Positions 29,191-38,812 are shown, counted from the stretch's first letter. The stretch: 64,000 nt of DNA from Idiomarina zobellii (GCF_900100855.1 NZ_FNCB01000001.1:324124-388123), one strand, 5' to 3'. Numbers and translations: made by a program. Notes: generated by a model not told the origin, from the sequence alone.

Positions 29191-29529
29191 TTACTCTGCT
29201 GAAGGTTCCGGATGGCGCTCTGCAACTTCTGTGATCAATTGCTGCAACTCACCGTTTTGGAACATCTCAATGATAATATCACAACCACCGACTAATTCAC
29301 CTTCAACCCAAAGCTGTGGGAAGGTTGGCCAATTTGCGTACTTTGGAAGTTCCGCACGAATGTCTGGGTTCTGTAGAATATCAACATAAGCAAATGGCTG
29401 ACCACAGCCCATTAATGCTTGTGATGCCTGTGACGAAAAGCCACAGCTTGGCAGTTTCGGCGAGCCTTTCATGTATAACAAGATGGGATTTTCTTCGATT
29501 TGCTGCTTAATTCTGTCAACCGTTTCCAT
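29191..29529 (-). CDS. grxD: Monothiol glutaredoxin 4
   Basis: A 112-residue CGFS-type monothiol glutaredoxin. Active-site C29 in LPSCGFS binds a bridging [2Fe-2S] cluster with glutathione in this family, serving iron-sulfur cluster delivery. Other conserved elements are YMKG and LWVEGELVGGCDI. It is divergent from sodB and upstream of the peroxiredoxin gene on the same strand. Confidence 0.96.
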   Translation of the reverse strand: METVDRIKQQIEENPILLYMKGSPKLPSCGFSSQASQALMGCGQPFAYVDILQNPDIRAELPKYANWPTFPQLWVEGELVGGCDIIIEMFQNGELQQLITEVAERHPEPSAE

Positions 29530-29615
29530 AACACCTCTGCTCTAAATAATGGTTGATTAAAACACTCAAGTATTCTAGCACAGCAGAAAAGATTTGCCTA
29601 AATTGAAAGATTTCC

Positions 29616-29646
29616 TTGAAAAGCAATCTAACCAACCCTATATAAC
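29616..29646 (+). promoter_or_regulatory. Probable sodB promoter
   Basis: TTGAAA (29616-29621) is followed after 17 bp by TATATA (29639-29644), or after 19 bp by TATAAC (29641-29646). The resulting leader of about 90 nt contains a small hairpin, GGTGGC/GCCACC (29676-29697). Confidence 0.5.
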
Positions 29647-29739
29647 GTAGATACAAAGAACACAATTCGTCTTCTGGTGGCTCAGTAAATGGCCACCGGA
29701 TACTAATTTGCCCTAAAAGAAAAACTACGGAGAGAGACT

Positions 29740-30321
29740 ATGGCATTTGAACTACCCGCTCTTCCTTATGAGAAAAACGCTTTAGCGCCTCATATCTCAG
29801 AAGAGACTTTAGAGTATCACTACGGCAAACACCACGCGACTTACGTCAACAAACTGAACGACGCGGTAAAAGGTACTGACCTTGAAAACAAATCGTTAGA
29901 AGACATCATTAAGTCTGAGAAAGGTGGTTTGTTTAACAACGCAGCTCAAGTCTGGAACCATACGTTTTACTGGAATTGCTTAAGCCCTAACGGTGGCGGC
30001 GCTCCAACAGGTGCAGTTGCTGATGCTATCAACGACAAATGGGGCTCTTTCGAGAAGTTCCAGGAAGAGTTCAACGCAAGCGCTGCAGGCAACTTCGGCT
30101 CAGGCTGGACTTGGTTGGTGAAAAAATCTGACGGCTCTGTTGATATCCTGAATACGGATGACGCAGATACTCCAGTTGCACACGACGGTGTTGAAGCACT
30201 GTTAACTGTCGACGTATGGGAACACGCCTACTACATCGACTATCGCAATTCTCGTCCTAACTACTTAGAAGCGTTCTGGAAGTTAGTGAACTGGGACTTT
30301 GTGAACAAAAACTTAGGCTAA
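29740..30321 (+). CDS. sodB: Iron superoxide dismutase
   Basis: Cytoplasmic dismutation of superoxide to oxygen and peroxide. The 193 residues carry metal ligands H27, H74, D158 and H162. Q70 in the AAQVWNH region is the glutamine that marks iron-type rather than manganese-type enzymes. GGAGAGA precedes the ATG. A strong terminator follows. Confidence 0.97.
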   Translation: MAFELPALPYEKNALAPHISEETLEYHYGKHHATYVNKLNDAVKGTDLENKSLEDIIKSEKGGLFNNAAQVWNHTFYWNCLSPNGGGAPTGAVADAINDKWGSFEKFQEEFNASAAGNFGSGWTWLVKKSDGSVDILNTDDADTPVAHDGVEALLTVDVWEHAYYIDYRNSRPNYLEAFWKLVNWDFVNKNLG

Positions 30322-30341
30322 TAGTACTGAGTTTTAATCAT

Positions 30342-30368
30342 AAAAAAGGCGCCAATGGCGCCTTTTTT
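30342..30368. terminator. Bidirectional terminator after sodB
   Basis: AAAAAAGGCGCC pairs perfectly with GGCGCCTTTTTT around a 3-nt loop. It serves sodB and the convergent TM2-fusion gene. Confidence 0.92.
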
Positions 30369-30380
30369 ATTGCCTAGCTC

Positions 30381-30830
30381 TTAAAACCAAGGACGATGCC
30401 CCTGAACATAGGTTTCCTCGAATTCATCGTCGGGCTTAACGATATAAATAATGAATTCAATAAACGCGATAATACCAATGATGAATGATGGGATTCCCAG
30501 TAGGATAAAACCAAACAAGAACACCAACAGCATAATAACGCCTTCTTTGGTGTATCCCAGATAGAATTTATGGGCACCAAAAGCGCCTAAGAAAAAGGCC
30601 AAGACAGCGGCGGCAATTTTCTTCGACGATGTGCTGGTATTTGAAGCCGCAGAGTCAGGGTAAACCCCTTCTGCTTTATCACCAGTGACTGCAAAATCAA
30701 CTTTTGCACCCGCTTTCGGCAGCTGGTTTCCTTTCCATTCTGAAATATCGAGAGTATAACGATTACCGTCTTCACCAGAGATAATGCCGCTACGGTTGCC
30801 TTCGTCAAAATCTAGTACTGATCCCTTCAT
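30381..30830 (-). CDS. Cold-shock-like domain fused to TM2 membrane domain
   Basis: A 149-residue protein. Residues 1-60 look like a small OB/cold-shock fold (KGSVLDFDEGNRSGIISGEDGNR...YTLD), with a polar Ser/Thr linker around 60-70. A TM2 domain follows, its first helix ending in GAFGAHKFYLG. The C-terminus (PDDEFEETYVQGHRPWF) is polar. Function is unknown; a nucleic-acid- or ligand-binding domain tethered to the membrane is an inference. It is the second TM2 protein in the window. Confidence 0.78.
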   Translation of the reverse strand: MKGSVLDFDEGNRSGIISGEDGNRYTLDISEWKGNQLPKAGAKVDFAVTGDKAEGVYPDSAASNTSTSSKKIAAAVLAFFLGAFGAHKFYLGYTKEGVIMLLVFLFGFILLGIPSFIIGIIAFIEFIIYIVKPDDEFEETYVQGHRPWF

Positions 30831-30919
30831 TTTTTATTTTCCTTTTCGCTATTAGGTAGGTATCAACTACTAGGTTATAGAATTGTAAATAGCTAAGCAA
30901 CGCAAAATTTTTAGCCATA

Positions 30920-30946
30920 AATAAAGCGCCTTTCAGGCGCTTTATT
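30920..30946. terminator. Hairpin at the end of fadR
   Basis: AATAAAGCGCC pairs with GGCGCTTTATT around TTTCA, an 11-bp stem. It overlaps the fadR stop codon and could also end leftward or rightward transcripts in this gap. Confidence 0.7.
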
Positions 30947-31652
30947 CGACTAGGTTATTGGGCATGTCGCCGCGCAGACTGTGCCATATTTCCGCAGACT
31001 CATAACCATAGCGGCGTACAAGGTTTACCGACTCGTTATAGTCGCCTTCTTCGGCGCAGTTCACTAAGTTTTCATAATAGTCTCGAGCCAGCTGACGAGC
31101 CTCGGGTGAGGAGAAGTAGTACTGCCCAATACGAGAATACAGACCTTTGAATCCGTTTAAGACGAGTACATAAATAGGATTTCCAGACGCCATCGCTAAA
31201 TCATGGTTTAACTGGTAATCAAATTCAGCAAAGCTCTTTTCGTCATCCTCAAGCTCTTTGGCCGCTTCTATCAGCTCAATAACACGGGCTGGGTTATGGC
31301 GGATCGCAGCTCGAATATAAATTGCGCTAATGTTTGTACGCGCAGACAACAGCTGATCCACTAGCTCAGGCATGCCATCTTCGTCAAGACGAGCTAAGGT
31401 TTCCAGTATATTTAACCCGGAGGTTTCCCAGAAGTTATTCACCTTAGTCGGTTTGCCATGTTGAATGGTCAACCAACCATCACGAGCTAAGCGTTGCAGA
31501 ACTTCGCGTAACGTCGTTCTAGTAACGCCAATTAGCTCCGATAATTCACGTTCTGCGGGTAAAATGGTTCCTGGCGCAAAATGCCCGTTCCAAATAGACT
31601 TAACGATATACTCTTCGGCAAATCCCGCCGGACTTTTGGCTTTTATAATCAT
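30942..31652 (-). CDS. fadR: Fatty-acid metabolism regulator FadR
   Basis: GntR-family regulator that represses fatty-acid degradation and activates synthesis, released from DNA by long-chain acyl-CoA. The 236-residue protein starts [15 protein letters not shown], closely like E. coli FadR, so the ATG at 31652 is preferred to one 12 bp upstream. The wHTH covers about 5-70 ([30 protein letters not shown]) and the acyl-CoA-binding domain the rest. It is divergent from dsbB; the E. coli neighbour nhaB is absent. FadR-like sites occur near its own promoter and upstream of fadD. Confidence 0.95.
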   Translation of the reverse strand: MIIKAKSPAGFAEEYIVKSIWNGHFAPGTILPAERELSELIGVTRTTLREVLQRLARDGWLTIQHGKPTKVNNFWETSGLNILETLARLDEDGMPELVDQLLSARTNISAIYIRAAIRHNPARVIELIEAAKELEDDEKSFAEFDYQLNHDLAMASGNPIYVLVLNGFKGLYSRIGQYYFSSPEARQLARDYYENLVNCAEEGDYNESVNLVRRYGYESAEIWHSLRGDMPNNLVE

Positions 31653-31698
31653 TTTCCCGCCCAAATGCTGAATGATAGAGTGATTCTAGCAGCCTTAT

Positions 31699-31715
31699 AC
31701 GAGGTCGGACAAGAT
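31699..31715. promoter_or_regulatory. Possible FadR operator in the fadR/dsbB gap
   Basis: The core GAGGTCGGACAAG fits the FadR operator pattern (A-N-CTGGTC-N-GACCAG-N-T) at 11 of 15 fixed positions, including GGTC-N-GAC. It lies 47 bp upstream of the fadR start, where autoregulation would be expected. The fit is moderate. Confidence 0.4.
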
Positions 31716-31795
31716 AACTTCAGCCTTTATATCGACATTCCCAAAGCATTTGGGTATGGTTTCATCGTTTTTACACTTTCTTAAGGAATAGAGTG

Positions 31796-32341
31796 ATGCT
31801 GTCTATAGGTCAATGGCCGACCAAACCGTTTGCCTGGCTGCTTCTTTTTCTGGGGTGCGCTGTACTGTTAGGGGCTGCCTTGTACTTTCAGGCTGTATTA
31901 GGTCTTGAACCTTGTGTTAAATGTGTCTACCAACGCATGGCCGTTGTTGGTATTGCGCTATCCGCCATTATCGGACTCATCGGGTCAAGTTACGCGTTAC
32001 TACGCTGGATAGGGCTATTTGGTTGGTTATACAGCAGCTTTGAAGGGCTGCGTATTGCTTACGACCACTGGGACTTACAAACTTCTAAGAACGCCTTTTT
32101 CGCCGTATGCGAAAGCGCGCCAAATTTTCCAAGCTGGGCGCCGCTACATGAGTGGTTTCCTGGGTTGTTTGCTGCACCAGGCTTATGCGGTGATATTGAC
32201 TGGCAGTGGCTTGGAATGGGAATGCCCGGCTGGATGACATGGATATTTGGTGGGTTACTGCTCTTAGGTGTTATTGTCACGCTAGCCCACTTCATTGGCT
32301 TATTTAAAAAGCGTAAAGGCTTAGTGCTTTACCATAAATAG
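31796..32341 (+). CDS. dsbB: Disulfide bond formation protein DsbB
   Basis: Inner-membrane quinone reductase that reoxidises periplasmic DsbA. The 181-residue product has four membrane segments, the first cysteine pair C40-V-K-C43 and the second C104/C130, matching E. coli DsbB. A GTG three bases upstream could also start translation; AGGA (31784-31787) fits either. It converges on ycgN. Confidence 0.95.
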   Translation: MLSIGQWPTKPFAWLLLFLGCAVLLGAALYFQAVLGLEPCVKCVYQRMAVVGIALSAIIGLIGSSYALLRWIGLFGWLYSSFEGLRIAYDHWDLQTSKNAFFAVCESAPNFPSWAPLHEWFPGLFAAPGLCGDIDWQWLGMGMPGWMTWIFGGLLLLGVIVTLAHFIGLFKKRKGLVLYHK

Positions 32342-32344
32342 ATC

Positions 32345-32788
32345 TTAGTTGAGCGGCCAGGTAACGATTCTGTCCTCCAGATCGCCACTGTATTTCCGTT
32401 CACTGATGCATTGGCCGGCAACACAATAGCCGGCTTTTTTCATGGGCTCTTTGCTACCGTTATGCTTTAACGGATGCCATTTGGGCAAAGGTTGTCCTTG
32501 CGCCCTCAAGCGATACGCGCAAGTCGCCGGCATGAAGTAAACATCTTCAATGTTTTTCGGCGTTAACGTCACACAGGCAGGCACACGCTGACTTCGGTTT
32601 GCATAATCGGTACAGCGTGCTGTCTCGGTATCGAGCAACTGACAAGCGACATCCGTAGAGTAGAGGTTATCTTCTTCGTCGAGCAGCTGGTTGACGCAGC
32701 ACTGCCCGCAGCCGTCACAGAGAGCCTCCCACTCGGCAGTGGTCAGCTCTTGCAAAGGCTTTTCATACCAGGACATCAAACTCCCCAT
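32345..32788 (-). CDS. ycgN: UPF0260 protein YcgN
   Basis: A 147-residue Cys-rich protein of the YcgN family. It starts with a W-E-x-L-C-D-G-C-G-Q-C-C motif and later has P-x-T-C-A-Y-R, typical of YkgJ/YcgN-like zinc- or iron-binding proteins of unknown function. The start at 32788 has GGAG six bases upstream; an ATG at 32776 is also plausible. It lies just after mltB on the same strand, the last gene of the fadD-rnd-ycgL-mltB-ycgN run. Confidence 0.88.
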   Translation of the reverse strand: MGSLMSWYEKPLQELTTAEWEALCDGCGQCCVNQLLDEEDNLYSTDVACQLLDTETARCTDYANRSQRVPACVTLTPKNIEDVYFMPATCAYRLRAQGQPLPKWHPLKHNGSKEPMKKAGYCVAGQCISERKYSGDLEDRIVTWPLN

Positions 32789-32803
32789 ACCCGACTCCGG
32801 CAA

Positions 32804-33796
32804 TTACCGGGGGAAGCGAATACGGTCAGACAAATAACCAACAGCTGCCACAAAGTAATGTGAGCGATTCCAGTGCATCAGTGCGTCGTAGTTCGCGTAA
32901 GCCAGATAAACACGACCTTCTTTATCATCAGGAATAACAACTGACGCTTCAATGTCGTCTCGTTGAGGCAGTTCCGAGCCATCATATCGAGTAACACCTA
33001 AGTCGCCCCACTCACTAAGCTTTTTCTTCGTGTCAAGCCCAGACAAAGAGGTATCAAACCCTTCTGGTAGCTGCACCTGACGTCCCCAGGTGACGTCGTC
33101 ACGCCAGCCGACCGAGCTCAAATAGTTAGCGGCAGAAGCAAACACGTCCGGGTAGCTGCCCCAAATATCTTTACGTCCATCGCCGTCATAATCCACCGCG
33201 TAATTCATAAAGGAGCTGGGCATAAACTGAGTTTGCCCCATAGCGCCTGCCCAGGAACCTTGCATTTTTTCTGGCGCAATATGCCCGTCCTGAATGATGG
33301 TTAATGCGTGCCAAAGCTGCTTCTTAAAGAAAGCTTCACGACGACCGTCAAATGCCAGTGTGGTCAATGCGGAAATCACGTCAAAGCCGCCCGTATAAGA
33401 GCCAAAGTTTGTTTCAATTCCCCACAAAGCGACGATAAAGCGTGGCTGAACACCAAACTCTTTACCTACTTTTTCCAGCAACTCTTTATGCTCTTCGTAT
33501 TTCTCTAATGCCTTTTCTGCTTTCCATTCAGGTACTGCGCGAGGCAGATAAGTGTCCAGCGTCAATTTAAATTCCGGCTGGTTCTTATCAAGTTCAACGG
33601 CTCGCTCGTAATACTTTACTTTCGCAAAGGCCTTTTCCAGTGTTTCCTCGCTGTAATCATTGCCTCTGGCTTCGTCTTTTAACGCTTCCACATAGTCAGA
33701 AAACTTTTCTTCAACACTCTTCTCTTGTGCAGAGGCACTCACACTGACAAGTGCCAACGCCCCAATTAACGCACTACTCACGAATTTGATTAACAT
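32804..33796 (-). CDS. mltB: Lytic murein transglycosylase B-type
   Basis: Periplasmic peptidoglycan-cleaving enzyme that forms 1,6-anhydromuropeptides. The 330-residue protein has a signal peptide ending SASA (about 1-23) with no lipobox, so it looks soluble rather than lipidated. Catalytic E128 lies in LWGIETNFG, followed by GAMGQTQFMPS and a typical YDGDGRKDIW segment. GAGG precedes the ATG. The start overlaps the end of ycgL by 7 bp. Confidence 0.92.
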   Translation of the reverse strand: MLIKFVSSALIGALALVSVSASAQEKSVEEKFSDYVEALKDEARGNDYSEETLEKAFAKVKYYERAVELDKNQPEFKLTLDTYLPRAVPEWKAEKALEKYEEHKELLEKVGKEFGVQPRFIVALWGIETNFGSYTGGFDVISALTTLAFDGRREAFFKKQLWHALTIIQDGHIAPEKMQGSWAGAMGQTQFMPSSFMNYAVDYDGDGRKDIWGSYPDVFASAANYLSSVGWRDDVTWGRQVQLPEGFDTSLSGLDTKKKLSEWGDLGVTRYDGSELPQRDDIEASVVIPDDKEGRVYLAYANYDALMHWNRSHYFVAAVGYLSDRIRFPR

Positions 33797-34038
33797 GAAA
33801 TGTCCTCTTGCTTAGGTGGAAGCTGTAAATAAAAACCGTCACTGGCCAAGTGCTCAGTTAATTCTTTGACGCTCAAACGAGCCAGTTGTTCACGCGTCGT
33901 TAAGTTTATGGTCAGTATTTTCTCTGCTTTACCGAAACTTTGCACAAGGGCATCCGGTAATTCACTGAAGTCTTCACCATGAGGAAGGTAAACATAGGTA
34001 TCCGCTTTGCGGGAACTGCGATACACATCGCACAACAT
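33790..34038 (-). CDS. ycgL: YcgL domain protein
   Basis: An 82-residue YcgL-family protein: V-Y-R-S-S-R-K-x-x-T-Y-V-Y near the start, G-F-Y-L-Q-L-P-P at the end. The ATG at 34038 has GGAGA upstream and fits the family start; the frame remains open 66 bp further into rnd. E. coli also has ycgL beside ycgN and the min region. Biochemical function is unknown. Confidence 0.88.
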   Translation of the reverse strand: MLCDVYRSSRKADTYVYLPHGEDFSELPDALVQSFGKAEKILTINLTTREQLARLSVKELTEHLASDGFYLQLPPKQEDISC

Positions 34039-34052
34039 AAGTGTCTCCGACG

Positions 34053-35222
34053 CTATGACGTTACAATAGCTCTTAATTCTGCCCCAATTGCTGCATTTCG
34101 CCAACCCGTCAGTAAGTCTGGTTGCGGCAGACGTTCCTGTTGCTGCGGCGAGTACTGCCAGAAGAAATTAATCAGTTCGTTTATTTGTTTGCGTGATGCC
34201 ACTAATGAGACAGGCACATCAAGTGACTCAGCTAGCTCGGTGACTTTTTGCTTTATTGCTTTAAACGTCTCCTTATAGCCAGGCATATCATCCAAGCGGC
34301 TCAAGGGCTTCAGCGATTTAGAAGTCGCCTGCTCTTCGGCTTTTTTAATGACAGTAATCATTTCATTGCCGGAATACTTTTTTGATAACGGCGGTAAGTC
34401 ACGAATATGATTTAAATCGCTTTGTGATTTGGGTTTGCGTCTGGCCAGCTCTAACAATGCGCCGTCTTTAGCTATAAACCCTAACGGAATGTTTTTCTTT
34501 CTAGCCTTGTTGAATCGCCAACTCGCCAGCTCTTGTAAAATCGCTAACTGTTCATTATTGAGTTGCCAGGCATTACCGACTTGCAAGTATAAGAGGTCGT
34601 CAGGAATACGAGTTGTTCGCTTACGAACCTGAAGTACAGATTCTTCATAGACGATATCCAGACAACCTTTCTCTTCACAAAGTGCTTTCAAATAAGGATA
34701 CATAACAGCCAGATAGCTAGCATCAGCGGCAGCGTAATCCATTTGCTCAGGACTTAAAGGCCGTTTTAACCAGTTGGTCCGGGACAAGCTTTTGTCGAGC
34801 TCCACATTATCAAAGAGCTCACTGACTAAGCGTGCGTAGCCCATAGACTCACCTATACCACAGAACCCGGCTGCTATTTGGCTATCAAACACACGGCTTG
34901 GTTGAGCACCGCCACTTTCATAGAAAAACAGCTCAATGTCTTCCCCCCCGGCGTGCAGAACGGTTTCAATGCTATCCGAAGAAATGAGCGACCATACTGG
35001 ATCCAAATTAATATCAGCCAGCGGATCCACAATAACCGTGTCGCCGCCCGCATGCATCTGTAACAGTCCAAGATTCGCGTAAAAAGTCCGCTCTCGCACG
35101 AACTCAGAGTCAATTGCAAACCAACCGGTCTGACGAGCTTTAGAGCAAAAATCGGCTAATTCATCGGTAGAAGAGATGAGTCGGTACTGACGCACCGACT
35201 CCGGAAGTTCAAGCTGCGTCAA
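34053..35222 (-). CDS. rnd: Ribonuclease D
   Basis: DEDDy 3'-5' exoribonuclease for tRNA and small-RNA 3' processing. In 389 residues it shows ExoI F-A-I-D-S-E-F, Exo[12 protein letters not shown] and Exo[12 protein letters not shown], then HRDC domains. The start is a TTG at 35222 that overlaps the fadD stop (TTGA); GAGGA lies about seven bases upstream and no ATG fits. Coupled translation with fadD is likely, as fadD-rnd are adjacent in E. coli. Confidence 0.95.
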   Translation of the reverse strand: MTQLELPESVRQYRLISSTDELADFCSKARQTGWFAIDSEFVRERTFYANLGLLQMHAGGDTVIVDPLADINLDPVWSLISSDSIETVLHAGGEDIELFFYESGGAQPSRVFDSQIAAGFCGIGESMGYARLVSELFDNVELDKSLSRTNWLKRPLSPEQMDYAAADASYLAVMYPYLKALCEEKGCLDIVYEESVLQVRKRTTRIPDDLLYLQVGNAWQLNNEQLAILQELASWRFNKARKKNIPLGFIAKDGALLELARRKPKSQSDLNHIRDLPPLSKKYSGNEMITVIKKAEEQATSKSLKPLSRLDDMPGYKETFKAIKQKVTELAESLDVPVSLVASRKQINELINFFWQYSPQQQERLPQPDLLTGWRNAAIGAELRAIVTS

Positions 35223-36886
35223 GAGTTTTCCTCGTCACGCAGCTCTTTACGTAAAATTTTACCAACGTTTGACTTAGGCAACTCATCACGAAACTCAACT
35301 AACTTAGGTACCTTATAGCCAGTCATGTTCTCCCGTGAAAAGTCGATAACTTCACGCTCCGACAGAGACTTATCTTTAGCCACAATAAAGACTTTAACAA
35401 CCTCTCCTGAGGACTCATGCGGCACACCAATAGCCGCTGACTCAAGCACCTTCGGATGATCAGCCAACACGTCTTCGACTTCATTAGGGTACACATTAAA
35501 GCCGGACACCAGAATCATGTCTTTCTTGCGGTCTACAATTTTAAAGTAACCGCGGTCGTCAACCATCGCCATATCGCCAGTTGCAAACCAACCGTCTTTA
35601 ATGGACTCGGCCGTATCTTCAGGGCGGTTCAAATACCCGACCATAACCTGAGGACCTTTTACTTGCAGCTCACCTGGCTCGCCCATCGGCACTTCTTCAC
35701 GCGTTTCCGGGTCAACAATACGAACGTCGGTACTAGGCACAGGTAAGCCGATGCTGCCCGTATAGTGTTCGATATCATAAGGGTTCACCGTAACAATCGG
35801 CGCGCACTCGGTCAGGCCATAACCTTCCAGAAGTCTGGATTTCGTGACTCGTTCCCATTCTTCTGCGACCGCTTTTTGAACAGCCATACCGCCGCCAATA
35901 GCGACTTTCAGGTTAGAGAAGTTAACGTCCTTAAACCCTTTGGTGTTGAGCAGGCCGTTAAATAACGTGTTAACCCCTGAAATTATTGAGAATGGGTATT
36001 TATTCAACTCTTTCACAAAATTCGGCATGTCGCGCGGGTTTGTAATGAGGATATTCTTACCACCATGCTTAATGAACGTCAGGCAGTTCGCCGTTAACGC
36101 AAAGATATGATAAAGCGGCAATGCCGTAATAATGACTTCTTCGCCATCATTCATAATAGGCGTAATACAGGCCGACACTTGTTCTAAATTGGCGACCATA
36201 TTGCGATGAGACAGCATTGCCCCTTTTGCGACGCCAGTGGTTCCGCCGGTGTATTGTAGAAATGCAATATCGTCACCGGTGACTTCAGGACGCTGGTACT
36301 CTGCCTGAGCCCCCTTCGCCATTGCCTGGTTCAGGCTTATGGTATTTTTAACACCGTGAGATGGCACCATGCGCTTAATGTATTTAACAACAAAGTTGAC
36401 AATAAAGCGTTTAGGTACTGGCAACTGGTCACCTATTTGTGTGGTAACCACCAAGTCGAGCGGTGCCTCATCTTTAATTTTGTCGTAGGTATGCGCAAAG
36501 TTTTCTAAGATAACCAACGCTTTTGCCTGAGAGTCCGTCAGCTGATGCTTTAATTCGCGGGGCGTGTATAGCGGGTTTACGTTCACCACCGACATTCCCG
36601 CTCGCAAAATACCAAATAAAGCAATCGGGTACTGCAACAAGTTTGGCATCATCACCGCAACCGCATCGCCTTTTTTCAATCCCTGACTTTGCAGGTAAGC
36701 GGCGAATTCGCGAGATTTTAGCCCCAACTCTTTAAAACTCATCTCTGAGTCCATATTCACGAATGCGGTCTTCTCTCCGTATTTCTCAATGGACTGCTCG
36801 AGAATATCTACCAGCGACGAGAAATGATCCGGATCGATAGTTTCAGGAACACCAGCCGGGTAGTTTTTTAGCCAAATCTTTTCCAT
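35219..36886 (-). CDS. fadD: Long-chain fatty-acid-CoA ligase
   Basis: Activates imported long-chain fatty acids to acyl-CoA at the inner membrane. The 555-residue enzyme carries the AMP-binding P-loop motif [28 protein letters not shown] and the C-terminal GWFATGDMA...[16 protein letters not shown] segment. N-terminus [14 protein letters not shown] matches E. coli FadD. A FadR-like operator lies 52 bp upstream. Confidence 0.96.
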   Translation of the reverse strand: MEKIWLKNYPAGVPETIDPDHFSSLVDILEQSIEKYGEKTAFVNMDSEMSFKELGLKSREFAAYLQSQGLKKGDAVAVMMPNLLQYPIALFGILRAGMSVVNVNPLYTPRELKHQLTDSQAKALVILENFAHTYDKIKDEAPLDLVVTTQIGDQLPVPKRFIVNFVVKYIKRMVPSHGVKNTISLNQAMAKGAQAEYQRPEVTGDDIAFLQYTGGTTGVAKGAMLSHRNMVANLEQVSACITPIMNDGEEVIITALPLYHIFALTANCLTFIKHGGKNILITNPRDMPNFVKELNKYPFSIISGVNTLFNGLLNTKGFKDVNFSNLKVAIGGGMAVQKAVAEEWERVTKSRLLEGYGLTECAPIVTVNPYDIEHYTGSIGLPVPSTDVRIVDPETREEVPMGEPGELQVKGPQVMVGYLNRPEDTAESIKDGWFATGDMAMVDDRGYFKIVDRKKDMILVSGFNVYPNEVEDVLADHPKVLESAAIGVPHESSGEVVKVFIVAKDKSLSEREVIDFSRENMTGYKVPKLVEFRDELPKSNVGKILRKELRDEENS

Positions 36887-36937
36887 AAAAGGCTCTGCCT
36901 CTCACTCTTAAATTTTGTTTTGTTAACACTTTATCTT

Positions 36938-36954
36938 CGCATATCCGACCAGTT
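36938..36954 (-). promoter_or_regulatory. FadR operator-like site upstream of fadD
   Basis: On the minus strand AACTGGTCGGATATGCG matches the left half and centre of the E. coli FadR consensus (CTGGTC-N-GA), comparable in quality to the E. coli fadL and fadD sites. FadR is encoded in this window, which supports regulation of fadD by it. Confidence 0.6.
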
Positions 36955-36975
36955 AATCCTAGTCATACAGCGCTG

Positions 36976-37845
36976 CTAACCGCTCGATTTTAACAACTCA
37001 GCTATTTTTTCTGGTTGCTCCATATGAACATGATGTCCACCGTTCAGTGTTATTAAGTTTAGATCAGTGACCTGATGCTGCCATTTTTCGATGGCGCGTG
37101 ATAGATTTTCATGGCCTTTGTCTCCCCTGACGACTTTCACAGGCATAGTCAGTCCCTGGAGCAGTTCATCGACAGCGGTGGAATGCAAACGATAAGGCGA
37201 TACCGACTTAACTCTTGGGTCGGCGCGCCAGGAAAATGAATGGTCGGACGCTTTATGCAAGCCTCGATCAACCAGCAGCGCGACTAAGTCTCTGGAAAAG
37301 TCAGCCTGAGCAGCGCGCGCATCAATCGCTGTGTCAAGCGTTGAATAGCCGCGCCAGCGACCGCTTCGTTTTTTATAACGACTCGAAAAGCCCTTTGCTA
37401 ACTGCTCTCTGGCATTCATTTCATCAGAAACCAGTAACCCGAAGGCTTCGACCAAAATAAGTTTGTCGACTTTTTCAGGGCAAATGGAGGCAACCACGTT
37501 ACTGACAAAACCACCCATAGAGTGACCCAGTAAGGTCACAGGCGAATTAATATGATGCGTGAGGATTTGCCAGAGGTCGTAGGCGTAATCAATAAAGTGG
37601 TAGTGAGTTCCTCGCGGGCGGTGGTCACTGTGTCCGTGCCCTGCCCAATCGAGAGCGATTAAACCACCATGGTCAGAGTTCCAGTGCTCTGCTAACGGAA
37701 GGAAGCTATGGCAATTGTCTAACCAGCCATGGGTTGCAATAACCGTGACGTTGTTGGGATCGCCCCAACACAGTCCCCGAACAACGCCCCACTCTAATTC
37801 ATAGCTGACTGGTGTCGCTTGCGCAGCCGTTGCCCGGAAACTCAT
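36976..37845 (-). CDS. Alpha/beta hydrolase
   Basis: A 289-residue alpha/beta hydrolase. S109 in GHSMGG is the nucleophile, an early HGW-x-D-N oxyanion segment lies near 39, and a late GGHHVHME gives the catalytic histidine. It resembles serine-hydrolase-like (SERHL) or MhpC-type enzymes; the substrate is unknown. It lies between slp and fadD on the same strand, 5 bp after slp. Confidence 0.85.
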   Translation of the reverse strand: MSFRATAAQATPVSYELEWGVVRGLCWGDPNNVTVIATHGWLDNCHSFLPLAEHWNSDHGGLIALDWAGHGHSDHRPRGTHYHFIDYAYDLWQILTHHINSPVTLLGHSMGGFVSNVVASICPEKVDKLILVEAFGLLVSDEMNAREQLAKGFSSRYKKRSGRWRGYSTLDTAIDARAAQADFSRDLVALLVDRGLHKASDHSFSWRADPRVKSVSPYRLHSTAVDELLQGLTMPVKVVRGDKGHENLSRAIEKWQHQVTDLNLITLNGGHHVHMEQPEKIAELLKSSG

Positions 37846-37850
37846 TAAAA

Positions 37851-38429
37851 TCAGTTACGTTCTTTTGCCGGTGTACCTGAATTGTCCTCTACTCGCACAC
37901 GCACGGGTACCGGATAGCGGTAGGGATAGTACGGTGAATAGAAGTTATGACGGAACCACAGCGGTGAGTAGTCAACTTCTACGTGGTTCTTTTGTGCTTT
38001 AGGCTTCCACAAATAGTGGTTATCCGCTTCGAGAACCGGATAAATGTATGTGTACTCATCAATTTTGCCCTGCTGAGTTTCACCAATCGTACCAACGAAG
38101 CTTATCGCACGACCTTTTTTATAGACTTCAGGGTCAATAAAACCATCAATAACCGCTAAGAAACGGCCATCACTGTCGTCACTCACTTCGGGGCGTCCCC
38201 AACGTTGCAGCGGGAAGCTCACTACTTCAAATACCGTGTTATCTTCTGTATTGCGAACGTCAGCGATAACACCACCCCAGCGGGCCGGTTGACCAACCAC
38301 TTTGTCCTGCTGAGCTTTTGCTTGCTTGTAAGCGACCAGCGCATCTTCATCGGCGGTTTCCAACTCTGTCGGAACAGACGCACAGCCAGCTAGGCCAATA
38401 GCGAATAACAAACATGTCAGTAATCTCAT
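37851..38429 (-). CDS. slp: Slp-family outer-membrane lipoprotein
   Basis: A 192-residue lipoprotein. The lipobox LAGC puts the lipidated cysteine at C16. The rest matches the Slp domain (F-x-V-V-S-F-P-L, W-x-G-x-I, D-G-F-I-D-P-E). Start at 38429 with AGAGAG upstream is chosen because the lipoprotein signal begins there. In E. coli the paralogue yeaY lies between fadD and tsaB, as here. The role is probably in outer-membrane stability, not proven. Confidence 0.88.
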   Translation of the reverse strand: MRLLTCLLFAIGLAGCASVPTELETADEDALVAYKQAKAQQDKVVGQPARWGGVIADVRNTEDNTVFEVVSFPLQRWGRPEVSDDSDGRFLAVIDGFIDPEVYKKGRAISFVGTIGETQQGKIDEYTYIYPVLEADNHYLWKPKAQKNHVEVDYSPLWFRHNFYSPYYPYRYPVPVRVRVEDNSGTPAKERN

Positions 38430-38442
38430 AACAGATCTCTCT

Positions 38443-38745
38443 TTAGGCATAAACGTCGACACCAAACATTGACGCAACTTCTTCACGTTTTTCATTCAAA
38501 GCTACCGTTTGATAAGCACTTAACGCCTTTTGTGAGCGTTGAGGTGGTTCGTCATACATGGTGTTTAATGACTGCCAACGCTCTGCCTGACGGCGGCTTT
38601 GCTTCGCATCAGGAACGACCTGCGGTAACTCCACAGCATTAGACACGGCAGCACTTTTCTGCTGCTCGTTGTCTCGCTGCACCGTCTGTTGCGATGCCTG
38701 CTGCTGGTTACTTAACGGCTGTACCGTTTGCGGATTTATCTGCAC
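38443..38745 (-). CDS. Small Gln-rich hydrophilic protein, unknown function
   Basis: A 100-residue protein with no signal peptide or membrane segment. The N-terminal half is rich in Gln and Ser; the C-terminal half is charged and ends MFGVDVYA. It fits the tsaB-to-slp operon run (13 bp before slp). I do not recognise a family. Its end resembles that of the protein at 41479 (HIDTYA). Confidence 0.6.
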   Translation of the reverse strand: MQINPQTVQPLSNQQQASQQTVQRDNEQQKSAAVSNAVELPQVVPDAKQSRRQAERWQSLNTMYDEPPQRSQKALSAYQTVALNEKREEVASMFGVDVYA

Positions 38746-38812
38746 GTCAATATTGGCTCATCTGTTATGTAAGACAGGATCTATTATGGCGAGTTCCTGA
38801 GCGTTCAGCAAG

